A stretch of DNA of 64,000 nucleotides, from positions 3,472,001 to 3,536,000 of the forward strand of contig OZ243957.1 in the NCBI GenBank assembly GCA_965214585.1, given 5' to 3'. Of the stretch, positions 17,614-23,955 are shown in pieces. The notes beneath the pieces were generated by a model. It was given only the letters and a program-made list of their open reading frames with translations, did not search any database and was not told where the DNA came from. The translations under genes were made by a program, and so were the position numbers. This DNA comes from JAHCHG01 sp965214585 (GTDB lineage: Bacteria > Acidobacteriota > Blastocatellia > Pyrinomonadales > Pyrinomonadaceae). Numbering within the stretch: position 1 is the stretch's first letter; the number at the start of each line of letters is the position of its first letter.

Positions 17614-19265
17614 TAAAAGTCAGGAAAAAAAGTTCTAACGCTCATAGTTCCCTTTGCATCAAGATAACCAAATATTTTTAAGCCATTAGAAGCCTGTCCT
17701 GTCCATTCTCTTTTAGCTAAATCAATAGTTTTATTTTGAACAGCATCAGCAAAGGCTTCGCGCCCCCATTGTGCCATTTGCTTATCTGAAATTATTTTTG
17801 AATCATATACGGTTTTTATAAACGGTTTTCCCTTGTCTAATCTCCAGCCAACAATCTGCAACTTACCATTCAATTTCGGCATTTCATATTCAACTTTATA
17901 AATACCTTTGACTGTCGGATGCGGCGTTTTAGTAAGTATCTTAATACTATCTTTTGTTAGTTTTGGATTGATGGTTATGTCATATTGCTCAAATTCATTC
18001 TTATTATGCGCTCCATTTACTCCTCTTTTTTGTGATGAATTGCTAAAATCACGCTCTTTTATATGACTCTGATAATCATCTCGAAAACGAGTTCCCGACG
18101 GCTTGCCATTGCTGTCAACCGAAACTATCTTCTTTGGTTCGCTAATCTTCTCAAGCGGCGTTTTCGGCATCTTGACTTTGATGCCTTCCGGCGTTACCAG
18201 AATCGGCTCGTCAAACTTTGGCGTGCTTTGTTTGATCTTCGCCGTCTGCTTTGTTAGTGCTTTTTCTACCGCAGGCATCGCTTTCGATGTCGTGATGCCG
18301 CCGAGCGTTCCGACTGCCGCCAAAATTGCGTCTTTCGGTATCGCGCCGAGAAGTTCGCCGAGTTCTCTCGCCGGCTGGTCAAGCTGCTCTCTGCTCGTCG
18401 CCGCCGCCATCTTGTCCGTGATCTTGGCAAAGTCCATCGCCGTTTTCGCGCCGGCTGATGCCAGCAGAACTCCGCCCACAGGTCCTAAAACCGTTCCGCC
18501 GAGTTCCGTCGCCGCCGCTTGTCCAAGCAAGCCGCCGACTCCGAACGTGATAATCAATTCGTTCGCCGTCAGACTGCCAAGCTGTTTCCACACTTCATCT
18601 GAAATATAGCCTTTCTGCCAAGCGATCTTCAAAGTTTCGCGCAGACGCTCCGGCATCTGCATATCAATCACCGCTTTCCTGCCGACGTTCTCCGTTTTTG
18701 CCAGTTCGCTTCTGATCTGCTTGTAATCGCCGACAATATCCGCCTGCCAGTTCGGAGATAAAGTCATTTTGTAGCCGAACCTTTCTTTGCCGTTAATGTC
18801 TTTGTATTTGCCCGCCGACGGCATCAAGCCCGGCTGTGAGTAAGAGTTCCAGTTTTTATCGAACGTATTATTCAGATCAATCTCTCTGTTCTGCGGCAGA
18901 GCCATTAATTCTTCCATCTCGATGTTCGACGCAGCAATGCCGTTCTGCTCCAAAGTCGCCTGCACGACGCGGCGGCTGAGTTCTTCGCGCGTGGCTTCCG
19001 GCACACCGTTTTTCAGCAAAATGATAATCGCTTTCGGCGGATATGTCTTCTCGATTTCCGTTTTATCAAAAGATGATCGGGCGGAATTTTTCGCACTTCG
19101 CGCTTCGAGAAAACGGTTTGTCATCGCTTGAACCGCACCTGTATTGTGAAAATTACCAATCAAAAACCGATTTCCGGTGCTGTTTTTGGCGATAAAATCC
19201 GGCGCGTAATTTTTTGATAATTCAGCAATGTTGCCGAGAAAGTTTTTCAAACCTGATAAATTCAT
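17613..19265 (-). CDS. Polymorphic toxin with CdiA-type C-terminal toxin domain
   Basis: This is a 550-residue protein. Residues 1-225 are a soluble N-terminal region with no signal peptide and no recognised domain. A glycine/alanine-rich hydrophobic stretch follows (ELIITFGVGGLLGQAAATEL to about 270), which could insert in membranes. The C-terminal ~145 residues contain RGVNGAHNKNEFEQYDI, HPTVKGIYKVEYEMP, KTVYDSKIISDKQMAQWGRE and GYLDAKGTMSVRTFFPDF. From memory this pattern resembles CdiA C-terminal tRNase/EndoU-like toxin domains, with the His-Asn pair and late Tyr/Lys as candidate active residues. No VgrG, PAAR, Rhs or filamentous-haemagglutinin part is fused, so the export route is unknown. 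Downstream immunity paralogs support the toxin call. Confidence 0.75.
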   Translation of the reverse strand: MNLSGLKNFLGNIAELSKNYAPDFIAKNSTGNRFLIGNFHNTGAVQAMTNRFLEARSAKNSARSSFDKTEIEKTYPPKAIIILLKNGVPEATREELSRRVVQATLEQNGIAASNIEMEELMALPQNREIDLNNTFDKNWNSYSQPGLMPSAGKYKDINGKERFGYKMTLSPNWQADIVGDYKQIRSELAKTENVGRKAVIDMQMPERLRETLKIAWQKGYISDEVWKQLGSLTANELIITFGVGGLLGQAAATELGGTVLGPVGGVLLASAGAKTAMDFAKITDKMAAATSREQLDQPARELGELLGAIPKDAILAAVGTLGGITTSKAMPAVEKALTKQTAKIKQSTPKFDEPILVTPEGIKVKMPKTPLEKISEPKKIVSVDSNGKPSGTRFRDDYQSHIKERDFSNSSQKRGVNGAHNKNEFEQYDITINPKLTKDSIKILTKTPHPTVKGIYKVEYEMPKLNGKLQIVGWRLDKGKPFIKTVYDSKIISDKQMAQWGREAFADAVQNKTIDLAKREWTGQASNGLKIFGYLDAKGTMSVRTFFPDF

Positions 19266-19374
19266 AATTGCTCCTTGATAAAAATAAACTCGAACAAAAT
19301 TATTCGTTATATTATGTTATCGGCAATTTTCCTGAATTGTTTCCTGATTTTTTCGATTGCTTTAAAAAAAATTC

Positions 19375-19423
19375 AAAAATTGACAATGAATTGTCACCTA
19401 AAAACAAGTCATTGTCAATTTTT
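19375..19423. terminator. Perfect 15-bp inverted repeat, likely bidirectional terminator
   Basis: AAAAATTGACAATGA and TCATTGTCAATTTTT form a perfect stem with A/T runs on both outer sides. It lies downstream of the glutaredoxin gene and about 110 bp upstream of the toxin gene. The loop contains one more TTGTCA word, so an operator role for the toxin operon is also possible. Confidence 0.6.
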
Positions 19424-19505
19424 ACAAAGTTGATTTTCGCGGTTAAAATTTTCCGTCTGTAATTTTTGTGATCGGCAAACTGCCGATTTAATCGAGCGTA
19501 ATCGT

Positions 19506-19727
19506 TCAGCCGCGCGGCGGATCGCCCCAACCCGACTGCACATATTTTCCGTTTTCGACGATAACGGGAACGATCAGATCGCCGCCGGAGTATTCGAGCA
19601 TTTCCTGTTTGCGCCGTTTATCGTTTTGCGCGTCGTATTCGGTAAATTCGATGCCCGTTTCCGTGTAATGATCGCGGGCTTTGTCGCAATACGGACAGCC
19701 CGGCTTCGTATAAATTATTAAAGACAT
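19506..19727 (-). CDS. Glutaredoxin-like protein
   Basis: This 73-residue protein is a compact glutaredoxin with the active-site CPYC at residues 11-14 (YTKPGCPYCDKARDHY) and the cis-proline motif VPVIV. It ends in SGWGDPPRG, as in the short UXX-star/GlrX group. It would reduce disulfides or carry out thiol transfer in the cytoplasm. It is divergent from the ferredoxin-like gene, with 74 bp between them holding both promoters. The AAGGAG ribosome-binding site precedes the ATG closely. Confidence 0.88.
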   Translation of the reverse strand: MSLIIYTKPGCPYCDKARDHYTETGIEFTEYDAQNDKRRKQEMLEYSGGDLIVPVIVENGKYVQSGWGDPPRG

Positions 19728-19801
19728 TTTTGTATATTCTCCTTACTGTGAGATATTTTACCAATTGACAGACGTTTATAAAAGTTGACACGAAAATTAT
19801 T

Positions 19802-20095
19802 ATGAATTCCGATTTGTTCGAGCCGTTTGAAAAACTCGTCGAGATAGAAATTTTAGGAGAAAAAGCGAAAGTTCCCGAAAACAATACGATTTTAAGGTGC
19901 TTTCAGTATCTTTCTCTGGAAACGATTTCTTACGGCGAATTTTGCTGGAACGGCGACTGCGCCAATTGCCAAATTTGGCTCGCCGGAAACATCGGCGAAA
20001 AACCGATCTTGGCGTGCCGGACAAAAGTGGAAAAAGGAATGAAAATCGTGAAACTTGCTGATGAGATAAAAATTAGTCCAAAGTCCAAAGTCTAA
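19802..20095 (+). CDS. Plant-type 2Fe-2S ferredoxin-like protein
   Basis: This 97-residue protein has the ferredoxin cysteine pattern FCWNGDCANCQ plus a fourth cysteine in ILACRTKV. The first two loop cysteines are spaced a little differently from classical plant ferredoxins (Cys-x4-Cys-x2-Cys), as in the N-terminal 2Fe-2S domain of NuoG/succinate-dehydrogenase-type proteins. It probably carries single electrons in the cytosol; the partner is not evident. It lies between the glutaredoxin and rhodanese genes, giving a small redox/sulfur neighbourhood. Confidence 0.75.
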   Translation: MNSDLFEPFEKLVEIEILGEKAKVPENNTILRCFQYLSLETISYGEFCWNGDCANCQIWLAGNIGEKPILACRTKVEKGMKIVKLADEIKISPKSKV

Positions 20096-20106
20096 AGTCC
20101 GAAGTC
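20073..20106. repeat. Single-arm heptamer array (CCAAAGT)
   Basis: Four tandem units CCAAAGT, CCAAAGT, CTAAAGT and CCGAAGT with a 7-nt period follow the ferredoxin-like gene and overlap its stop. The complementary unit (GGACTTT) is found inside the CHAT genes at 33.2 kb. Confidence 0.7.
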
Positions 20107-20230
20107 CGGTTCTTAAAATTTTAACGCGAAGATGCGCGAAAGGCTTGGAGATTTTCAGATTTGTATTTTATTTTGTGAAATTTTCTTATTCTCCGCGCTC
20201 TCCGCGTTTTCTGCGTTAAGTTTCTTTAAG

Positions 20231-20551
20231 CTAATATTTCGGAACGCTCGGATCAATTTCGTTTGACCAAGCCTTTATACCGCCGACCAGATTGCTCATA
20301 TTTCCTTCAAAACCGGCTTGCTGCAACGCTAAAATCGCCCGTTCGCTTCTGCCGCCGCTTTTGCACTGCATTACGATTAATTTTGAATTATCAATCTCGT
20401 CCATTCTCTGCAAAATCTGTCCAAGCGGAATGTGTTTCGCGCCCTCGATTCTGGCAAATTCATATTCATCCGGCTCGCGCACGTCAATTAATTCGATGTC
20501 CTCGCCGTCGTCCATTTTTTTCTTCAACTCGCTTACGCTTATTTCCTGCAT
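20231..20551 (-). CDS. Single-domain rhodanese-like sulfurtransferase
   Basis: This 106-residue single rhodanese domain has the CDC25-like opening IELIDVREPDEYEFARIEGA, HIPLG, and the active-site loop QCKSGGRSERA with the catalytic cysteine. It would transfer sulfane sulfur from donors such as thiosulfate to thiols, in the cytosol. The ATG at 20551 is preceded by GAGAGGT and is better than the in-frame TTG at 20566. Confidence 0.88.
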   Translation of the reverse strand: MQEISVSELKKKMDDGEDIELIDVREPDEYEFARIEGAKHIPLGQILQRMDEIDNSKLIVMQCKSGGRSERAILALQQAGFEGNMSNLVGGIKAWSNEIDPSVPKY

Positions 20552-20621
20552 TATTTTACCTCTCAAATTTTTATTGTTTGATAAAAATAAGATTTTCGCC
20601 TAAAAAAGTCAAAGAGGATGG

Positions 20622-20730
20622 AAAGTGAGAAATGAGAAGTGAGAAATGAGAAGTAAAAAGTCAGAACGTCTAATTCCGCATTTTTTAACGAAAACAACTT
20701 TCACTTCTCACTTCTCACTTCTCACTTCAC
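20622..20730. repeat. Inverted heptamer array (GTGAGAA / CTTCTCA)
   Basis: Repeated GTGAGAA/ATGAGAA units on the left face CACTTCTCACTTCTCACTTC on the right, with about 45 nt between. The period is 7 nt and the arms are complementary. It separates the rhodanese gene from the zinc-ribbon protein gene and runs up to the latter's stop. Confidence 0.78.
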
Positions 20731-21602
20731 CTTTTGTAATAAGCGGTGTAAAAACCCGAAGTGTGTTTTGCTTTTGAGCCGATAATATAGATGCAAACAC
20801 CGTCTTTGCAGTCTATGATCTGACCGCCGGCTTCCTTTTCGTTGTAAAGCAGAACGTCGCTCGTGGCTTTGTCGTTATGGCTGATTATTTTTCCGCCGGC
20901 GTTTTTGATTTCGGCAGCTTTATCGTCAACAAAATCCTTTGCCTGACCGATGGAAGGAAAGGTCGCCATCGAAAATAAGACGAATTCCTTGCTGTCATTT
21001 GTCGGAATGTAAAGCCCGTATTGTTCGGCGTTTGAATTACCAAAAGTCTTTTTCTTTGGCGTGCCTGATTTCGACAATTTATAAATTCCCAGACTTTTTA
21101 ATTTGCCTTCGATGTGCCTGTTGATGTCGCCGTTTGTCATATTGCTCAAAACCGAATCGGTTTTATCATTTTCGGGTATTTCAGCCGGTTCATCATCGTT
21201 GTCAACATTTTTTCCGTCCGTTTCGGAATTTTCTGTTTTGTTTTTTTCCTCTTCGATTGCCGGAGTCGGATAAACTTCAACCGTTTCCGAACTTTTCTGA
21301 TAAAAATAATATCCCGCGCCCAAAACCGCAAGCAGAAATCCGCTGAACAAAACCAACGCGCCGACACCGCCCAAAATCCAGAACATCTTACCGCCTGATT
21401 TCTTCTCCGGTTCTGCATTATTTTGAATTGGCGGCGAAAATCCGGGCATTTGATTCTGCCCGACGGCGATTGTTTTCATCGGATCGTTTTGCGCCTCAAC
21501 CGGATTATTAACCGTCGGCGGCAAATTCAAACCGCAATTCGTGCAAACTTCCGCGTTTGGAAAATTTGCCTGTCCGCATCCTTTGCATATTTTGTTATTC
21601 AT
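20727..21602 (-). CDS. Zinc-ribbon membrane protein of unknown function
   Basis: This 291-residue protein begins with a zinc ribbon (ICKGCGQANFPNAEVCTNCG, two CxxC pairs), then a proline/asparagine-rich linker, one membrane segment (MFWILGGVGALVLFSGFLLA), an acidic low-complexity stretch, and a C-terminal domain of about 130 residues that would be extracytoplasmic (GLYIPTNDSKEFVLFSMATF, AKDFVDDKAAEIKNAGGKII). The layout resembles bacterial zinc-ribbon-TM proteins whose outer domain binds a ligand, but the outer domain is not recognised. A strong AAGGAG-like site precedes the ATG. Confidence 0.7.
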   Translation of the reverse strand: MNNKICKGCGQANFPNAEVCTNCGLNLPPTVNNPVEAQNDPMKTIAVGQNQMPGFSPPIQNNAEPEKKSGGKMFWILGGVGALVLFSGFLLAVLGAGYYFYQKSSETVEVYPTPAIEEEKNKTENSETDGKNVDNDDEPAEIPENDKTDSVLSNMTNGDINRHIEGKLKSLGIYKLSKSGTPKKKTFGNSNAEQYGLYIPTNDSKEFVLFSMATFPSIGQAKDFVDDKAAEIKNAGGKIISHNDKATSDVLLYNEKEAGGQIIDCKDGVCIYIIGSKAKHTSGFYTAYYKR

Positions 21603-21730
21603 ATCCTTATCTCCTAAAAATTTTCACGTTTGATTTTGCTGCTTAAACGGAACTGCTCTCTTCAAATTACATACTTTTTCTGGAAGTATTTACTGCAACT
21701 GCCCGGTTTTCGGTCTTTTCAAAGTCAAGA

Positions 21731-21910
21731 TCAACCGACCACAGCGATCAAGCCGGAAAGCAGCAAAATCGGAATTCCGATAACGAGCATAATTGCCGCT
21801 TCGTCATAACTGATATTTCCGGTCAATTCCGGCAAGATAAAATATCCGGCGATTATCAAAATGCCTAATAAAACTCCTAAAACTCCGATGATTAACGTAG
21901 CTATTCTCAT
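21731..21910 (-). CDS. Small two-TM membrane protein
   Basis: This 59-residue protein has two hydrophobic helices (TLIIGVLGVLLGILIIAGYF and IMLVIGIPILLLSGLIAV) joined by an acidic loop. I chose the ATG at 21910 because AAAAGGAG lies nine bases upstream; a longer frame from 21991 would include sequence unlike a protein N-terminus. A conserved 27-bp element is located at 22175-22201, upstream. No function can be assigned. Confidence 0.6.
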   Translation of the reverse strand: MRIATLIIGVLGVLLGILIIAGYFILPELTGNISYDEAAIMLVIGIPILLLSGLIAVVG

Positions 21911-22174
21911 TACTAAACTCCTTTTTAAACTTATTCGCCCGGATAAAATCCTGAATGCTGCAATAGTATGAATCAAATAAAAAAACAACATTCAAGATTT
22001 TAACGGGATTTCGGTAAATCAGCCGCCGCTTATTTTTGTTTCGTATTTTCTGAATTATTATTAACGGCACGAACAAATCCTCTTTTTTATTCCGGGTGAT
22101 TTGGTAGAAAAATACATCGGAAATTACCCGGCTTTCAGTCAAATAATTAATCCGCTGTTTTTTGCCTTCAGTAA

Positions 22175-22201
22175 TAGTGTCAAAACCTTTAAAAACATTT
22201 C
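22175..22201 (-). promoter_or_regulatory. Conserved 27-bp upstream element, copy a
   Basis: Read on the minus strand it is GAAATG, a T-rich run, then GGTTTTGACACTA. Five other copies precede minus-strand genes between 28 and 32.3 kb. It lies 265 bp upstream of the small membrane protein gene and just after a terminator-like hairpin. A promoter for an alternative sigma factor is the favoured reading. Confidence 0.55.
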
Positions 22202-22223
22202 ACTTTTTATTTCGCGCAAAAAA

Positions 22224-22243
22224 AAGACGACTTGAGTCGTCTT
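22224..22243 (-). terminator. Rho-independent terminator
   Basis: AAGACGACTCAAGTCGTCTT on the minus strand is followed by a run of T, giving a 7-8 bp stem and U tract. It would have ended transcripts coming from the CHAT gene before the repeat and IS were inserted between them. Confidence 0.72.
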
Positions 22244-22362
22244 TAAGAATCGAGATTTTTGCGCGTTTTATGAAAATCAAGAGTTAAAATAAAGCTTATT
22301 TCATCTTGGAAGCTGTTTTAAAAGTTGAAAAAAGAGTAACGCAGGCTTCCAGCCGGCTGTCG

Positions 22363-23753
22363 CATTAGTTTCTACACAAGTCTAAAGGTTCTTTGATAAT
22401 ATCAGAAAGTATGAAATAAAAGTTCCGAATTTAGAACCACGTCTGCAAAGACGTTATAAAATGCTGGTGCGACAACATTTAAGTCTATCACAATCGGTGG
22501 CGAGCGGGTTACGTGCCTTGCCAAAAACAAAAGAGCCGTTTGCGGCAGCACAGGCGGCGTGGCGTTTTTTTGCTAATGAACGAGTTAGTTTGCCTTCTTT
22601 GGCAGAACCTCTGATTGATTATGCCGGGCAGGTAAGTGATTCTAAAGTCAATAGATATGCACTTGTGATGCACGATTTTAGCGATCTAAACTATACGACT
22701 CACGAGAGCAAAGCCGATCGGATCAGATTATGTAATAATTTGGAGCAGGGCTATTTTTTGCAAAGTGCATTGCTGGTGTCTGACATCGAAGGCGAACCGT
22801 TAGCACCGCTTTACATTGGCTTGGAAGCCGACGATGGAGTGCATTCATCAAGACGCGAAAAGCCTTTGCCGCGTCGTCGGCAATTAGATGAATTAAACAG
22901 GACATTCGGCTATGTCGAAGGACTCGGATTAGCCAAGCCGTGTGTTCACATAGTTGACAGACAAGCCGATTCTCTGCTTCATTTGAGGAGATTTATCAGA
23001 TGCGGAAGGCAGTTCGTGATTCGTTCAAATGATGTTCGGCGAGTGAAATTAGGCGAGGAGAGTTTGCTGCTCAAGGAAGTCGAAGAGCGAATCAAGGAAG
23101 ATTTTCAATATGTTCGGGAAGTCAAGTATCCGGGACGCAAAGCGTTTCAGTATGTCGCTGAAACGGAGGTTGTGTTGGATCGAATAGGACGCACGAAACG
23201 TCCAACCAAAGAGCAGCCCGATAAGCGAAAGTTAATCAAAGGAAAGCCGATCAGATTGAGATATGTGTTATCTGAGGTGCGGGATAAAAAAGGCAAAGTC
23301 TTGGCGGTTTGGCGGTTATGGACGAATGTTCAAAGGCAAGTAAAAGCAGAAGAGATTGCCCTTTGGTATTACTGGCGATGGCGAATCGAGAGTTTCTTCA
23401 AGTTGCTCAAAAGAGGCGGACAGCATTTGGAACAATGGCAACAAGAATCGGCACAAGCAATCGCCAAACGGTTGATGATAGTCGCACAAGTCTGCGTGAT
23501 CGTCTGGGCATTAGCAGCATCCAAAGAAGAAAAAGCAAAGGAGCTAAGAAAGTTTTTAATCAGACTAAGCGGCAGACTAATGAAACGCGGAGTTGAATAC
23601 ACAATTCCGGCACTACTCGCCGGAATGTGGCAGTTTCTAACGCTAATAGATGTGTTAGAAAGCTATACGACGGCAGAACTAGAAGAAATAACCAAAGAGT
23701 TTTTACAAATAATCGGTTCGCAAACAGATTTTAAAGATGTGTAGAAACTAATG
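22363..23753 (+). mobile_element. Complete IS4-family insertion sequence
   Basis: The 1391-bp element is bounded by perfect 16-bp inverted repeats (CATTAGTTTCTACACA and its complement at 23738-23753) and flanked by an 8-bp direct target duplication, GGCTGTCG, at 22355-22362 and 23754-23761. It carries one intact transposase gene, so it could be active. The right inverted repeat overlaps the transposase stop codon. Confidence 0.93.
22461..23744 (+). CDS. IS4-family transposase
   Basis: This 427-residue DDE transposase has an N-terminal AAWRFFANERVSLPSL segment like the DNA-binding part of IS4/IS50 transposases, the first catalytic Asp in MHDFSDLNY, the second in HIVDRQADSL, and the full YREK signature Y-x2-R-x3-E-x6-K in YYWRWRIESFFKLLK, which holds the catalytic Glu. 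The frame is uninterrupted. An 8-bp target duplication fits the IS4 family. It would catalyse cut-and-paste transposition of the element. Confidence 0.93.
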   Translation: MLVRQHLSLSQSVASGLRALPKTKEPFAAAQAAWRFFANERVSLPSLAEPLIDYAGQVSDSKVNRYALVMHDFSDLNYTTHESKADRIRLCNNLEQGYFLQSALLVSDIEGEPLAPLYIGLEADDGVHSSRREKPLPRRRQLDELNRTFGYVEGLGLAKPCVHIVDRQADSLLHLRRFIRCGRQFVIRSNDVRRVKLGEESLLLKEVEERIKEDFQYVREVKYPGRKAFQYVAETEVVLDRIGRTKRPTKEQPDKRKLIKGKPIRLRYVLSEVRDKKGKVLAVWRLWTNVQRQVKAEEIALWYYWRWRIESFFKLLKRGGQHLEQWQQESAQAIAKRLMIVAQVCVIVWALAASKEEKAKELRKFLIRLSGRLMKRGVEYTIPALLAGMWQFLTLIDVLESYTTAELEEITKEFLQIIGSQTDFKDV

Positions 23754-23955
23754 GGCTGTCGTGGTGGCTTACAGCCGCCACATTCTTGATTAAAAAGCGC
23801 AACTTTGCGCTTTTTAATCAAAGCGTCGGCTGGAAGCCAACCAGACTGCCGGCAAGATGCCGGCGTTACTCTTTTAAAACAGTTTCTTAGCCTGTTAAAA
23901 CAGACTGAAAGCAGAAAAATGAATATATTTTTAACTCTTGATTCATGTATTTTAT

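Larger units (their letters stand above)
22276..23942. repeat. Palindromic MITE-like element, interrupted by the IS4-family insertion
   Basis: Outer arms ATCAAGAGTTAAAA (22276) and TTTTAACTCTTGAT (ending 23942) enclose a second inverted pair, GTAACGC..GGCTTCCAGCCGGC on the left and GCCGGCAAGATGCCGGCGTTAC on the right. Without the IS and one copy of its target duplication the element would be about 270 bp. The same outer arms occur at 59983-60192, and the inner core recurs at 49365-49551. No coding capacity of its own is seen. Confidence 0.75.

Noticed and set aside
21804..22142. 112-codon frame overlapping the small membrane protein on the same strand
   Set aside because: It overlaps the gene with the better ribosome-binding site and shows no hydrophobic pattern or domain; it is taken as noise in A/T-rich spacer.
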